A stretch of DNA of 64,000 nt, from assembly GCA_037951165.1 (NCBI GenBank), contig JBBDHG010000051.1:7616501-7680500 (forward strand). Reading direction: 5' to 3'. Shown piece after piece: positions 49,171-58,960 of the stretch (within the stretch, counting starts at the first letter, position 1; the number at the start of each line of letters is the position of its first letter). The position numbers and the translations under genes are program-made. Origin of the DNA: Lophius americanus (lineage: Eukaryota; Chordata; Actinopteri; Lophiiformes; Lophiidae). The notes under the pieces were generated by a model. It saw only the letters and a list, made by a program, of their open reading frames with translations, did no database searches and was not told the DNA's origin.

Positions 49171-51571
49171 AGGGCTTTCTAGGTGCCATTTATTGACAAG
49201 CAGGAAGGAACAAATCTATGACTACTCAAACTGCTGCAGCTTGCCTTTGATGTCACACTTTACGACTGGAAGGATTGGGCGCGAGCCAAAGTGGAAGAAT
49301 GAGGTCAATATGCATGGAAAGAGGGAGGAACCGTATGTTCTCGATTTCTCAAAAACGTTTGTGCTAAATACCAGGCCTTGGAGAAATGTATACTATAGAT
49401 GTAGACCCTCAGTCATTCCATGCTGAGGGGATGGACTGTGGCATGTCCTGCAGAAATATCCTGACTCAGCCAATCCCGGAATGCTGCAGGCTCTCAGCTG
49501 CTAATGGGCTCCTAACTGCTTGTCACGTATCACCCTGCTGAAGGTCAGAGGTTGAGTTAGATCGTTCATCTGGTGTCCACGGGGGCAGAAAAAAAAGCCG
49601 TCGCAAAACGGGAAGTGGGGCTTGTGCGTGGAGCACGCCAAACTCATTATCACACTCACAGGGAGTTAACTTTATCATATCGCTGATCCAGAATGAGGGG
49701 AACAACTAGGAGAGAAGAGAGAAGATCTTGCTTCTTGATGTTCAGGAAGTTCTCTGTGGAGGGAGGCGACATTATTCACATGCCTTTACGAGTTGGGATC
49801 TCCGATCACAATCTTTACCCACCAACACATAATTCCAAAGCGAGTTTTTGAACTGCACAGTGACAACGCCCAGTTTTAGTCCCCATCAAAAAAATGTTTT
49901 GCTTTTTGATGTTTTTTTATTTCATCATTCAGTTTTTATTCCTTCGGGTGCACAGTGCATCATGGGAAACTCACATTCAGCAATGCTAAGACATGATATT
50001 ATAACGGTTTTATGTCTTTATGTTATCAGCAATCTCTATTCAGGCTTGAGTCAGATCCGTTGAGCAGCAAAACCAGTAAATCAGATGGCATCACTCGTGT
50101 CGGTTGATGACAACATTAAGTGTAACATGACCCTTCCTCCACTTATTCTTAATCTCCTGTCTGTAAATAAGAACAGCAGCCACAAAAACAACACCCACCC
50201 ACATATCACACTTGAGCTGTTAAACACAATTCATGTCACAAATACAGACACTGTGCTAAAGAGTACAGTTGTATTTGATGCAGTGATTGTTTTAAATGCA
50301 GTTCAGTGGCTAGGATTCCCCCTAGATTTCTTCATATCTTCAGTCTTAGCAGTTTAGTTTAGTCTTTGTTATTGTGAGGTGTAATTTGTATCATTTCCGC
50401 AAATTGTGTTTAATTTGTAAACTCTCAGACTGTTGCCTTATTGTTCTAATTTGGGTGCAGAAGGAATAGAGACAACAAGCCCTTTATTAATCTATTGCAT
50501 TTTCCTTTTCTGCTTTCTCTCTCCTCTCTCTCTCAGCCGAGGGAGACTTGCTGACAGAAGCTCTTTGTTAATGGGGGGTTAGAAAGAGATGATAGGAGTT
50601 CACAGAGTCAGATTAGCGCTCATTGAAATACTATAGTTTAGGTCATTTACATAGTGCTGCTTAAATCCACTTGTGACCTCATTGGTGAACCCATTCCCCA
50701 TCCTGACACCCTCCACTCATGTCTGTTTTGTCAACAAACACGGAGCATGTGTTTCATGCGCTTTTCGGGGAAATGGGCAGATCTGCGTGTCAAGAGGCCA
50801 TTTTTGAGCTCACCCTGAATGACCCCAGTGACGGAGTTTCATTCCACTGTGATTTTTGCTTTGAGAAATATTTGCTGACCACAGCACATTTTCTCGTCTG
50901 AAAGCTCAGTTTGGTGTCGGGTTCTTCAGGCTAACACTGACGATAGGAGAATGGCTGACGCTTTAAATTAGGTTATAATTTGGAAATGCTAATGCTGTAA
51001 TGAGAAGTTGAGAAAGATACTAAGTCTACTACATGATCGGCAAACCCAGCTAATCCTAAAACAAAAGTACTTCAACATGGTGCTGGATCACCCTGATACA
51101 TTTCAGAGAAACAATGTGATTAATGTGCACTGCTTTCCTGTATGTGTGCATCGAACTGTTATGTCATAACCAGATTATATTTTTCCGGTCATGTTAGGCC
51201 AAACTCCTTAGCGGTACACAAGGCAACAACAAAAAAGGCAAAATAGCAACATTTATTCTATTTGATTGTATGTTCTTTTCTGATGAAACACAGGAAAAAT
51301 GGAGCAAATCAGGAATTGGCAGAATTTAATTAAAGCTTATTTTGCGTCTGACGTGGCTGCACATGTGTTGCTCTCATGGGAATTTACCAGAATCCAGTGT
51401 GATGTCAAATATTGGCCCACATATGCTTCTCCAGACTGCTTGTTGTTTTGATGTTCAGCTGTTAATTATTACTGCTGCAAGAATTTAAAATAATAGTTTA
51501 ACACTGCTGTGACTATAAAGTGTTTCTGTTTGGTTTGAAAAATGTACAATGAGAGTTAGGTGACACTTCAT
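49171..51571. other. Intron, no gene seen
   Basis: No exon, RNA gene or named repeat. ORFs at 49848-50357 show no recognisable domain. Confidence 0.4.
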
Positions 51572-51735
51572 TTCATTTTCATTACCTTCGCCATGGAGGT
51601 CATGTTTTCACTCCTGTACGCGTTTTTGTTTGTTTGTTTGTTTGTTAGCAGAATTATGGAAAAACTGCAGGACAGAGTTTGCACGAAATTCTACCCTGAG
51701 GTAGGTTTTGGCATATCATGAATTTGATGACATTT
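51572..51735 (+). repeat. Fish-type interspersed repeat fragment with (TTTG)n
   Basis: ACCTTCGCCATGGAGGTCAT, then a (TTTG)n run at 51626-51645, then AGCAGAATTATGGAAAAACT. This phrase order is one I recall as abundant in fish genomes. Single copy here, class unknown. Confidence 0.55.
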
Positions 51736-51787
51736 TGGTTATGATAAGTGTTTTCGAAACATTTTAAATAAATCGAACGTAGAAAAG

Positions 51788-51872
51788 GAATCAAAGGAAC
51801 TGTTGAAACTGAGCCCCCAGCTCCCCTCCAAAGAAACATCAACAGAATCAAAGGAACAAAGGCAGCAAGAGC
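51788..51872 (-). repeat. Dispersed repeat C, copy 2 (fragment, inverted)
   Basis: Minus-strand reading: GCTGCCTTTGTTCCTTTGAT, TTTGGAGGGGAGCTGGGGG, CTCAGTTTCAACAG. Matches part of 48305-49170. Confidence 0.6.
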
Positions 51873-52424
51873 CACTCCTCTAGGATATGCCAAAAACCTA
51901 TTTCTGTGTGAAATGTCTTGTAAGTTGGTCCTGTAGTAATCCGTAATCCTCCCTAAACACACATAAAAACAGACAAACGTACACCAGTGAAAAACACACC
52001 CTCCTTGGCAGAGGTGATAATAAGTTGTTGGTCACACGTGAGGCTGTGGGCGCTCCTATATGCTCTCGTCCCTCCCCATTACCCGGCTGCTCCGTTGTTG
52101 GACTGCTTGGATTGAGAGAAAGAAGCCAACACTGTCTTTTCCACATCTGTGGTCCCTCTTGCTTTGGCACTGATGGCCATCCTCAGACCAGATCCAGCGC
52201 TGATCAGCTGCCTGGTGGTCCTCTGTGGTCCTCTCAGGCGTTTGGGTCACAGAGAAAGACCACTTCCTGTGCAATGGATGAATCCACCTTCAAGTCTACA
52301 TCTCAACTATATTCAGCAAAACATTAAAACGTGAAGCTTATATGTCTCTTATATATCTTTGATTTGGTAGTTATGGCAAATAAATTAAATATATCCAGAG
52401 ATAAAATGTCTGCGTCTTAATGTG
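51873..52424. other. Intron, no feature recognised
   Basis: No exon is recognised; small overlapping ORFs only. Confidence 0.35.
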
Positions 52425-53010
52425 CGCATCTTCTCAGAAAGTGAGCTGCACCACTGTTGGTCAGTAGTGGTTAGAGGCGTGTCTTCCAACGGCCACCCAC
52501 CTAATTTATTAACCAAGGTTATAAACTGTTTTTGTTTTGTTCTTCTTTTAATATCTTTCCATTTTCTCTTAATTTCATCTGTCGTTCTTCTTGTTTATCC
52601 AATTTTCTGGCAGATAACATATACCGATTTTCTTTTTCTTATATTCAGATTTCTTTGCTGTCACTCAACAATATATTTATTTGCCTCTTCTGTGAACTCC
52701 GGTTCCATGGCATTAAATTTCATATATGCGCTCGAGGTCACGCCTCTCTCCCAGTCCAAACTCTCCAAGGCGGAAACCAGTAACACACGCAAAACCCTCA
52801 TTAAAAATTACCAACTCCATCATGTTTGCAACAGTTGTCTGTCACGCAATTACTCTTATTAGATCACCCGCAAGGCACGCACCAACTAAACCATGTAATT
52901 TGTTTGAATGCACACGCAATTTAGCACTCGCTATTTATGAACTTGGTAGATTAGGCCCTCTGGGTGCTTTTATTAGTTGCACATTGTTTTGTGTTTCAAC
53001 TTTAGAGAAC
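52425..53010 (-). pseudogene. Harbinger-type Myb/SANT-like domain remnant
   Basis: On the minus strand from about 52709 a frame reads MEPEFTEEANKYIVE, stop, then 'RKRKSVYVICQKIG', stop, then 'TTDEIKRKWKDIKRRTK'. It continues through 'NKLGGWPLEDTPLTTTDQQW'. The 'EIKRKWKDIKRRTK' helix and the following 'GG.P...PLT..EQ'-like tail match the Myb/SANT-like DNA-binding proteins of PIF/Harbinger transposons. Two in-frame stops make it dead. Farther upstream (minus) the flank contains GGGCCTAATCTACC and TTTTGCGTGTG, phrases I associate with Harbinger-derived elements. No transposase (DDE) sequence was found nearby. Confidence 0.7.
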
Positions 53011-53950
53011 TTTGGAGAACCGGGCTAAATCCTGTCAGGATTGGAGGAGCCTTCTCACAGATGAGACTAAATAAGCAAGAAATGCTAATTTGTATGATTA
53101 TTTCCCTTGGCGTAATTGTCTTCTGAGTCTTAAGTGCATCAGTTTTGTGTCACAATCCCTGGATCAGACTGAAGTATGCTGAGTGGTACCTAGAACTACC
53201 GGAATCAAATAATGGGCAGGCATCCTTGGTTCAGCAGTATGTGTCTCCGGCTCTCCAGCCTTCTGATTTTTAATGACAACTGTAATCCGTTTGCACATGA
53301 AGGAGTCTTTCCCTCGCAGCTGCAGGTCACCGTAAACAAGACAACGCTACATGGCATGTGCCTATCACAGTGTGACGGGCTCCATCTATTTCAAATCAGT
53401 CACTGCGCATTCTTTTTTACAGGAACAATGCCTCTCAAGTGTCTGGGCAAATTGTGCTTGGCTGTAGCGTGATGAATTGGAAATGGTAGATTTGGGAGGT
53501 TTCTCTGCAGCCACAGTTCCTGCTCTGTGGTTTTGCAGATCTCTGTATTGATTTTCTGTTGTATGCATTTAAGTCCATTAATGCGATGCTCCCATGGAAC
53601 ACCTGCGCACGGTGTCCCGGCTGTAAGAGGTGACAACAGAGGTGTGTAAACGACCTCCAAAGATCAAGAGAGGCCAAAGTCAACCTGGAAGTGCAAATTG
53701 GTAAGCAGAAATTGGAATGATAGCTAGACATGGAATACATAGAACTGGTCCCCTTTACAAAGATGGTAAAGTCATGTCACTCTCTGAGTACAAGTTAAAG
53801 GTGGAAGGGGATTGTTACACATTGCTATAAAGCCAAAATATCTTTTAATAATAATGCTGCATTCATTTAATATCTTAATTGTAGGTTAATATGGCAAAGA
53901 GGGCATGACTGTGAAATCCACAAAGATAAAGGAAAGCAGATGCTGGCTTA
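53011..53950. other. Intron, no feature recognised
   Basis: No exon, RNA gene or repeat is recognised. Confidence 0.35.
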
Positions 53951-54372
53951 AAATAATAACAATAACTTGAATTTATGTAACAACTTTCAAGAAACCCAAG
54001 GAGGCTTTACATAGTAAGAATACGAAAAGCAGGAAAAGAGAAGTGCGGAAAATAATGACAAGCGCAATGATTCGGAGTGTTGAGAGGATTAGCCGAGGAT
54101 ATATGGCTTGGTGAACTGGTGGTTTTGGAAACGTCAAGGGATGAAGCATTGCCGATTTCTGGAGGAAGAGGGTTCCAGAGGGTGGGGGCTGCCACACTCA
54201 AGGCTCTTTCTCCAAAAGTTCACAGTTTAATGTTGAGCTTCCGGAACAGAGTAAAGGGTGGAGGAAGTCAGTCGGGTTGTTGTGGGGGCATGAAGGGATT
54301 TGTAGGTGAGGCGGGTGATTTTGTAGTCGATGCTGGACTTGATCGCGAGCCAGCGAAAGTGGATGAGGATAT
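53951..54372 (+). repeat. Fish-type interspersed repeat E
   Basis: Starts ATAATAACAATAACTTGAAT, then AACTTTCAAGAAACCCAAGG. It continues with GGAAGAGGGTTCCAGAGGGT, AAGGCTCTTTCTCC and GGATTTGTAGGTGAGGCGGG. This order is familiar from a high-copy fish repeat. Its purine-rich composition creates the 166-codon ORF at 54077-54577, which I do not consider a gene. Confidence 0.6.
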
Positions 54373-54405
54373 AATGGTAAATATATTCGAGATATATTTA
54401 CCATT
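54373..54405. repeat. Perfect A/T-rich hairpin
   Basis: AATGGTAAATATAT, loop TCGAG, ATATATTTACCATT: 14-bp exact arms at the right edge of repeat E. Confidence 0.8.
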
Positions 54406-54934
54406 TTTGTTGAATACAAAAATCGGTATTGACATCATCGGACAAACAAGCAGCTTTATGCAGAATAATGGATGTGTCAAAGAAGAAATGGGAGGGTCCT
54501 TTTTGTCAAAGCATTTTGGCATGAAGCCATGGAATTTCTGGAACGTGGATGGAGTAAACTATTTTGATACATGTTAAGGAGATAAAACACAGAGACGACT
54601 AAAAGTGCATACCTGGTTCTGACGGGGGGAATAATCTCAGCCGCCACATTGAAAATCAGCACGCTTTAAGAATGGAAGATGTTGTTGATGTCTTTCTTCA
54701 AGCAAGTTTATCCATCAAATGAACACGTTGAGTCCTGATTAGATACGCGTGGATGTTTATATCAGTTAACATGAATTTGTGGTTGTGTTCTATACATCCA
54801 TTCTTCTTTTTCTCTGTCTCCAACACGTACCGTATATGAGACGAGTCTTTGGCTCTGAGCTAATTTGCCAAGTAAAAGTCAAAGCATGTGTTAGCATGTG
54901 ACGGCAATAACTACCACAAATAACACTTTCAGCA
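54406..54934. other. Intron, no feature recognised
   Basis: Unique-looking sequence between repeats E and C; part of it may be the unrecognised left portion of repeat C. Confidence 0.35.
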
Positions 54935-55215
54935 TTTCTACGTGGAGTAATGATGTTGTAATGGGACCATTGCTGCCTGTGAGGGTTTGATCCTTCTTTG
55001 GGGGTGGAGCTGGAGGCTCAGTGGGCTGAAATGAGACGCAGAAGTGGAAGGCAAGAGACGAGCAGCTACAGAGTGTTTGAGAGATACTCAAGAGATTTTG
55101 TTTGAGGTGTCGGTTGATTCAGAGGCTGGCAATAAATCAGACATTAATGGAGACATCTGCATCCATTTTTCCTAAGCCTTAGGTACTATTGTACCATGGC
55201 GGTCTCTGAGCGCTT
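54935..55215 (+). repeat. Dispersed repeat C, copy 3
   Basis: GTGGAGTAATGATGTTGTAA, CCATTGCTGCCTGTGAGGG, GGAGCTGGAGGCTCAGTGGG and AGGCTGGCAATAAATCAGAC align with copy 1. Confidence 0.6.
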
Positions 55216-57239
55216 TTTCTAGTAAAAGGAAAGGTGCTATCGCTGTAAAAAAAAAAAAGCTCTTAGTATTACAAATTAATAGATTTAATTTAGGCATGTA
55301 AAGGAAACCTCTAATAGTAATCCATCTATCTATGCCCACCCCTGTTGGTTTTCAACTGTTTTTACTACTCACGTGTGTAATTGTGTAGTTATGTTTTACC
55401 ACGAGATGGTAATTCCCACGACACTGATACAATTCTCATTTCCACCCTCTATCCCTGCCTCATTTCTATGCTGCGCAGCCCCAACGCAAGCCCCTTAAAT
55501 CTTCTTTTTTAATTACACCCTTTTAATTAATCTCCTACAACAATACATTTTGCCAAACTTGGCAAAGGACTTTGTCAGCCATGCAAATTTCAGAATACTA
55601 GCTTGCTTCTGACAAAAATAAAGTTTATCCCACCGAACACATCATTTTAAGTATTTCCCCGTAGAGCTTGTTGAATTTTACTCTAAAACAACTCTCACTC
55701 TTCTGTAAATTGGAAACCAATGGGCTTTTAATCTCTGTTAATTGAAAACCCCGCTGAGAGTAAATGAGCCACAGTGTGTCTGCTTCCTGTCTGCTCCCTT
55801 TTCCTTTCCTGCCTGCAAAAAGAAGACAATCTTAATCCTTAATGCAGATGAGCATCTCTGCATTTAAATAATTACTGAGGCACACAATGCCAATCAAGTC
55901 TCACCAGCAGACCTCAGTCTTACTATCTGCTTATCTTGTAAAAGTAGCCAGACATGGGTCTCAAAACCTTGAGGGTTCAAAAGGGGACTGCTCAAAGGAT
56001 GCATGATCACCAGTGGATTAAGGAAATATTATTCTTCAGAGTAATGTGTTTGGAATTGTCTTTAATCACCTCACATCCAATCCACTTTGAGAACGGTCTT
56101 GGACCTCTGTGATTTCAACAATGCCATCCGTGATACATTTACTTTAAAGTGAATGTGGTGTCGAGGTTCCAGTTTGAAAAAGAAGCGCACATGTATTCCA
56201 CTGTTACATGAAATGTTCTCAGTTCAAAGACAAAACAGCTCCAGCAGAAGTTCATAGCATCTGTTTTAAATATAAACTGGATCATTTGTGTCCCCAGCAG
56301 GTGGATCTTATCAGCTGACCTGAAGTTCAAGATTAAACTACAGCTCCCCCTTAAATAGGGCCACAATGTGACATGGTTACCTGCAAAAACTCAAAATCTT
56401 ACCAAGAGGATCCAGAACCATGTTCTAACTAGTACTAGGTCATTCTGAGTCACAAAAATTGCTAATATCGATTAAATGTAGATAAAAATTTGATTTTCCA
56501 GCTCATTTCAAATTTTTCTCAATCTAATTATCCATGTTTTATTTTAAGGAAATTTATCAAGCACATTTTCACTTGTTCTATTAGTAGATTTTTTTATTTT
56601 TTATTTTTAAAAACTAAAAACAACTTCTTAGTCATTTTTTTTTTTTTAACTTATATTTGGCTGGTTAGACAGTGGGAGATATGACGTATAAATAAATGGT
56701 GAATATTCCCATAATGCTGAAGGCCCCTGTTTATCAACACGACCACAAATCTACGATGAACAAACAGCACAAAGTTTGCACAAAGGTCCAAATCATGTTT
56801 GAACTCATTGACCCGTCAGAATTTCCATGTTGTTATTAAACTGAGTATCTAGGACTTTGGATTGTGTTGGATAAACAAAACCAACCAATTTCAACATTTT
56901 ATTGATGGTCAAATACTTAATATGTAAATGGGACAGCAGTCAATAATGTGAATATTGATCCCCCCACCAACCACAGACACACAGCCACGACCAAACAGAC
57001 GCCATGATGACATGCCCATAAAAAAGATTTCCCATAGCCAATAACTGAGCATTGATAATTCAGCTCAAGGACGGAGCATTCGTTTGTGGGCCAAGATGTA
57101 GGCCTAGACTAACCTCTGTTTCACCTTCCCCACCATCGTTCTCCTGCCTTCGTGATGAATGGTTAATAATGCAAGTCCCTCTCGCCGGCCCGATTGAGAC
57201 TAAACTCTGGAGTTTATCTCATCTCTGTGGAGATGTGGA
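55216..57239. other. Intron; possible regulatory stretch at 55500-55960
   Basis: No exon is seen. 55500-55960 has several TTAATTAA/TAATTA cores and an octamer-like ATGCAAAT near 55584 in non-repetitive sequence. This composition is typical of homeodomain/POU enhancers but not proof of one. Confidence 0.3.
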
Positions 57240-57273
57240 GATGATCTGGAGTTTCTGCAAACTCCAGATCATC
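57240..57273. repeat. Perfect 15-bp hairpin with 4-nt loop
   Basis: GATGATCTGGAGTTT, loop CTGC, AAACTCCAGATCATC. A related palindrome AAACTC-TG-GAGTTT lies 26 bp upstream (57202-57215). Confidence 0.85.
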
Positions 57274-57969
57274 ACAAGTCAAGCAACCATCAACCATCTG
57301 CCAGCTTTGCCATGGATATTTACCTCAGAGCGAATAGAGTTCAGTTATTAGAGATGAGCCCAGTCAAGTAAATTAACCCGTGAGCGTTCTTGGGGCTGAA
57401 AGTGTGTTTTTTGCACAGATGCGGTCGTTAACTTGGCAAGGTTGAGCCGCTGGGGCAGCAGAGGTGATGCTGCTTCATTGGGAGGCATGTTAGCCGCACA
57501 CAGCAAATAGCCTTCATCGTGAGGCGGGAGGAGCAAACACCACGATTCAGTTACACAACCGCTGAGAAGAAGTCAAACCAGAGCTAACGTCCTACCTCGC
57601 CAGATGAGTTGGCGGAGGTTAAATAACCACAAGTTCTGTTCTTTCTAATTCTGGCCGGGGCACAGAGTGGTTTTAACAGAAGATTTACAATAAATATGGT
57701 GTAATTATAGATAACGACCGTTTCATTGTAGATTAAGGGGCTTGTGTGGAGGACTGGAGCCTCAAATCCTTCAGTGCCGGGAGAATGAAAGCTGAATTGT
57801 TATTATAGTGTTGTTTAGTCTTTGTAGTAGTTTGAAAAGAAAACGAATTAACTTAAATAAGACACAAAATAACTGGAATGAAATTGATCGAACGATCTCG
57901 AAATTTGCGAACTGCAATGTGGCACGTGTAAATTTCCAGCCGTGTTTTATAGCCACTTTTCCTGTTCAG
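57274..57969. other. Intron, no feature recognised
   Basis: No exon or repeat family is recognised. Confidence 0.35.
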
Positions 57970-58190
57970 GCTAATTGGTGGGGGGGGGTGGAGCCTATCC
58001 CCGCTGACAGTTGGTGAGAGGCGGGGTACACACAGGGCCAACATATGTATTATTATTATTATTATTATTATTCACTCCAAAGGGCAACTTAGAGCCACTG
58101 ATTCACTTCTATTGCATGTTTTCTGACTGTGGGCTGTGGGAGGAAGCCGGAGAACCCGAAGGTAACCCATGCAAACACAGGGAGAATATA
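57970..58190 (-). repeat. Fish-type SINE-like/tail repeat G, copy 1 (inverted)
   Basis: On the + strand it runs GGAGCCTATCCCCGCTGACA, GAGAGGCGGGGTACAC, a (TTA)n tract at 58048-58072, then CTGTGGGAGGAAGCCGGAG and CCCATGCAAACACAGGG. This is the widely known fish repeat whose reverse complement begins with a 'GGTGGCGCAGTGGG'-like head. 61930-62085 is a degraded copy in the other orientation. Non-coding. Confidence 0.7.
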
Positions 58191-58194
58191 GATA

Positions 58195-58355
58195 TAATAG
58201 AGGTTTCTCTGGCATGTCCAACTGGGATGAGACCCCGAGGTAGACCCAGAACTGGCTAGAGGGACTATATATCTCATCTGGTGTGGGAGCACCTCGAGAT
58301 CCTCCAGGATGAGTTGGGGAGTGTTGTTGGTGAGAGGGATGTCTACAAATCCCTT
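58195..58355 (+). mobile_element. LINE ORF2 C-terminal fragment
   Basis: One frame reads 'LACPTGMRPRGRPRTG' followed by a stop. The next bases (GAGGGACTATATATCTCATC, CTCGAGATCCTCCAGGATGA) correspond to the '..RPRGRPRTRWRDYVSRL.WERLGIP' tail of a fish non-LTR retrotransposon. Clade not assigned. Confidence 0.7.
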
Positions 58356-58859
58356 CCAAGTCTGTTGTATTATTTATATTAGTTGTATTATGAGTCCATT
58401 TGTATCGTAATGTTCCCATATGTTCTAAATTAAAACGATTAGTCTGGTTGGTACATTCTGTTCTATTATGTGTTTGAAACCTTTAATGTCCTCACCTCAA
58501 GAAAAAAAGCTAAGGAAATATAATTTATTGGAGGCTTTTTTACTTTACGACATTTGTTAAAATAATGGCTTTGACACTGTAAATGAGTCAGAAAGTGACA
58601 CAATTGTTTAGAAAAGCATGTTTTTAAACATTGAAAGAAAAATCAGATATATAAATGATTTCATGTTAAAATTTTGTAATACAAGGAAACTACTCTATTT
58701 AATTAGATTATGTTAAAATATGTTTTACCCTTTTTACATTCTTTTTGGTTGTATCAAATTATATAATTCTGTTTCGTAGGTCGTCACACGTTTTAATAGG
58801 CCAAAGAAAACCCGACTTATTGAGCAGGACCTAATCACAGATTGTGGTTAATGCCTCCT
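58356..58859. other. Intron, no feature recognised
   Basis: AT-rich, no exon is recognised. Confidence 0.35.
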
Positions 58860-58960
58860 CGGTTGCCCCTTTGACCAGTGTCGTCCCCCAGGGCTCCATC
58901 CATGGCCCCTTACTCTTAAGCACACACATGCTGCCACTGGGTCATATTCTAAACAGGTCC
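58860..58960 (+). mobile_element. L2-like LINE reverse-transcriptase fragment
   Basis: One frame encodes 'TSVVPQGSIHGPLLL' and then 'HMLPLGHI', the conserved 'GVPQGSVLGPLLF...LPLG' motif of fish L2/Rex1-type reverse transcriptases. It is a very short fragment with no flanking coding sequence. Confidence 0.75.

Noticed and set aside
52422..52862. 146-codon + strand ORF
   Set aside because: It is the antisense shadow of the Harbinger-type Myb/SANT remnant on the minus strand.
54077..54577. 166-codon ORF on the + strand
   Set aside because: It lies in a fish-type interspersed repeat (E) and crosses its end and a hairpin; no domain or splice-site context supports a gene.
57240..57273. microRNA precursor
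   Set aside because: The stem is only 15 bp with a 4-nt loop, shorter than a usual precursor; kept as a hairpin finding only.
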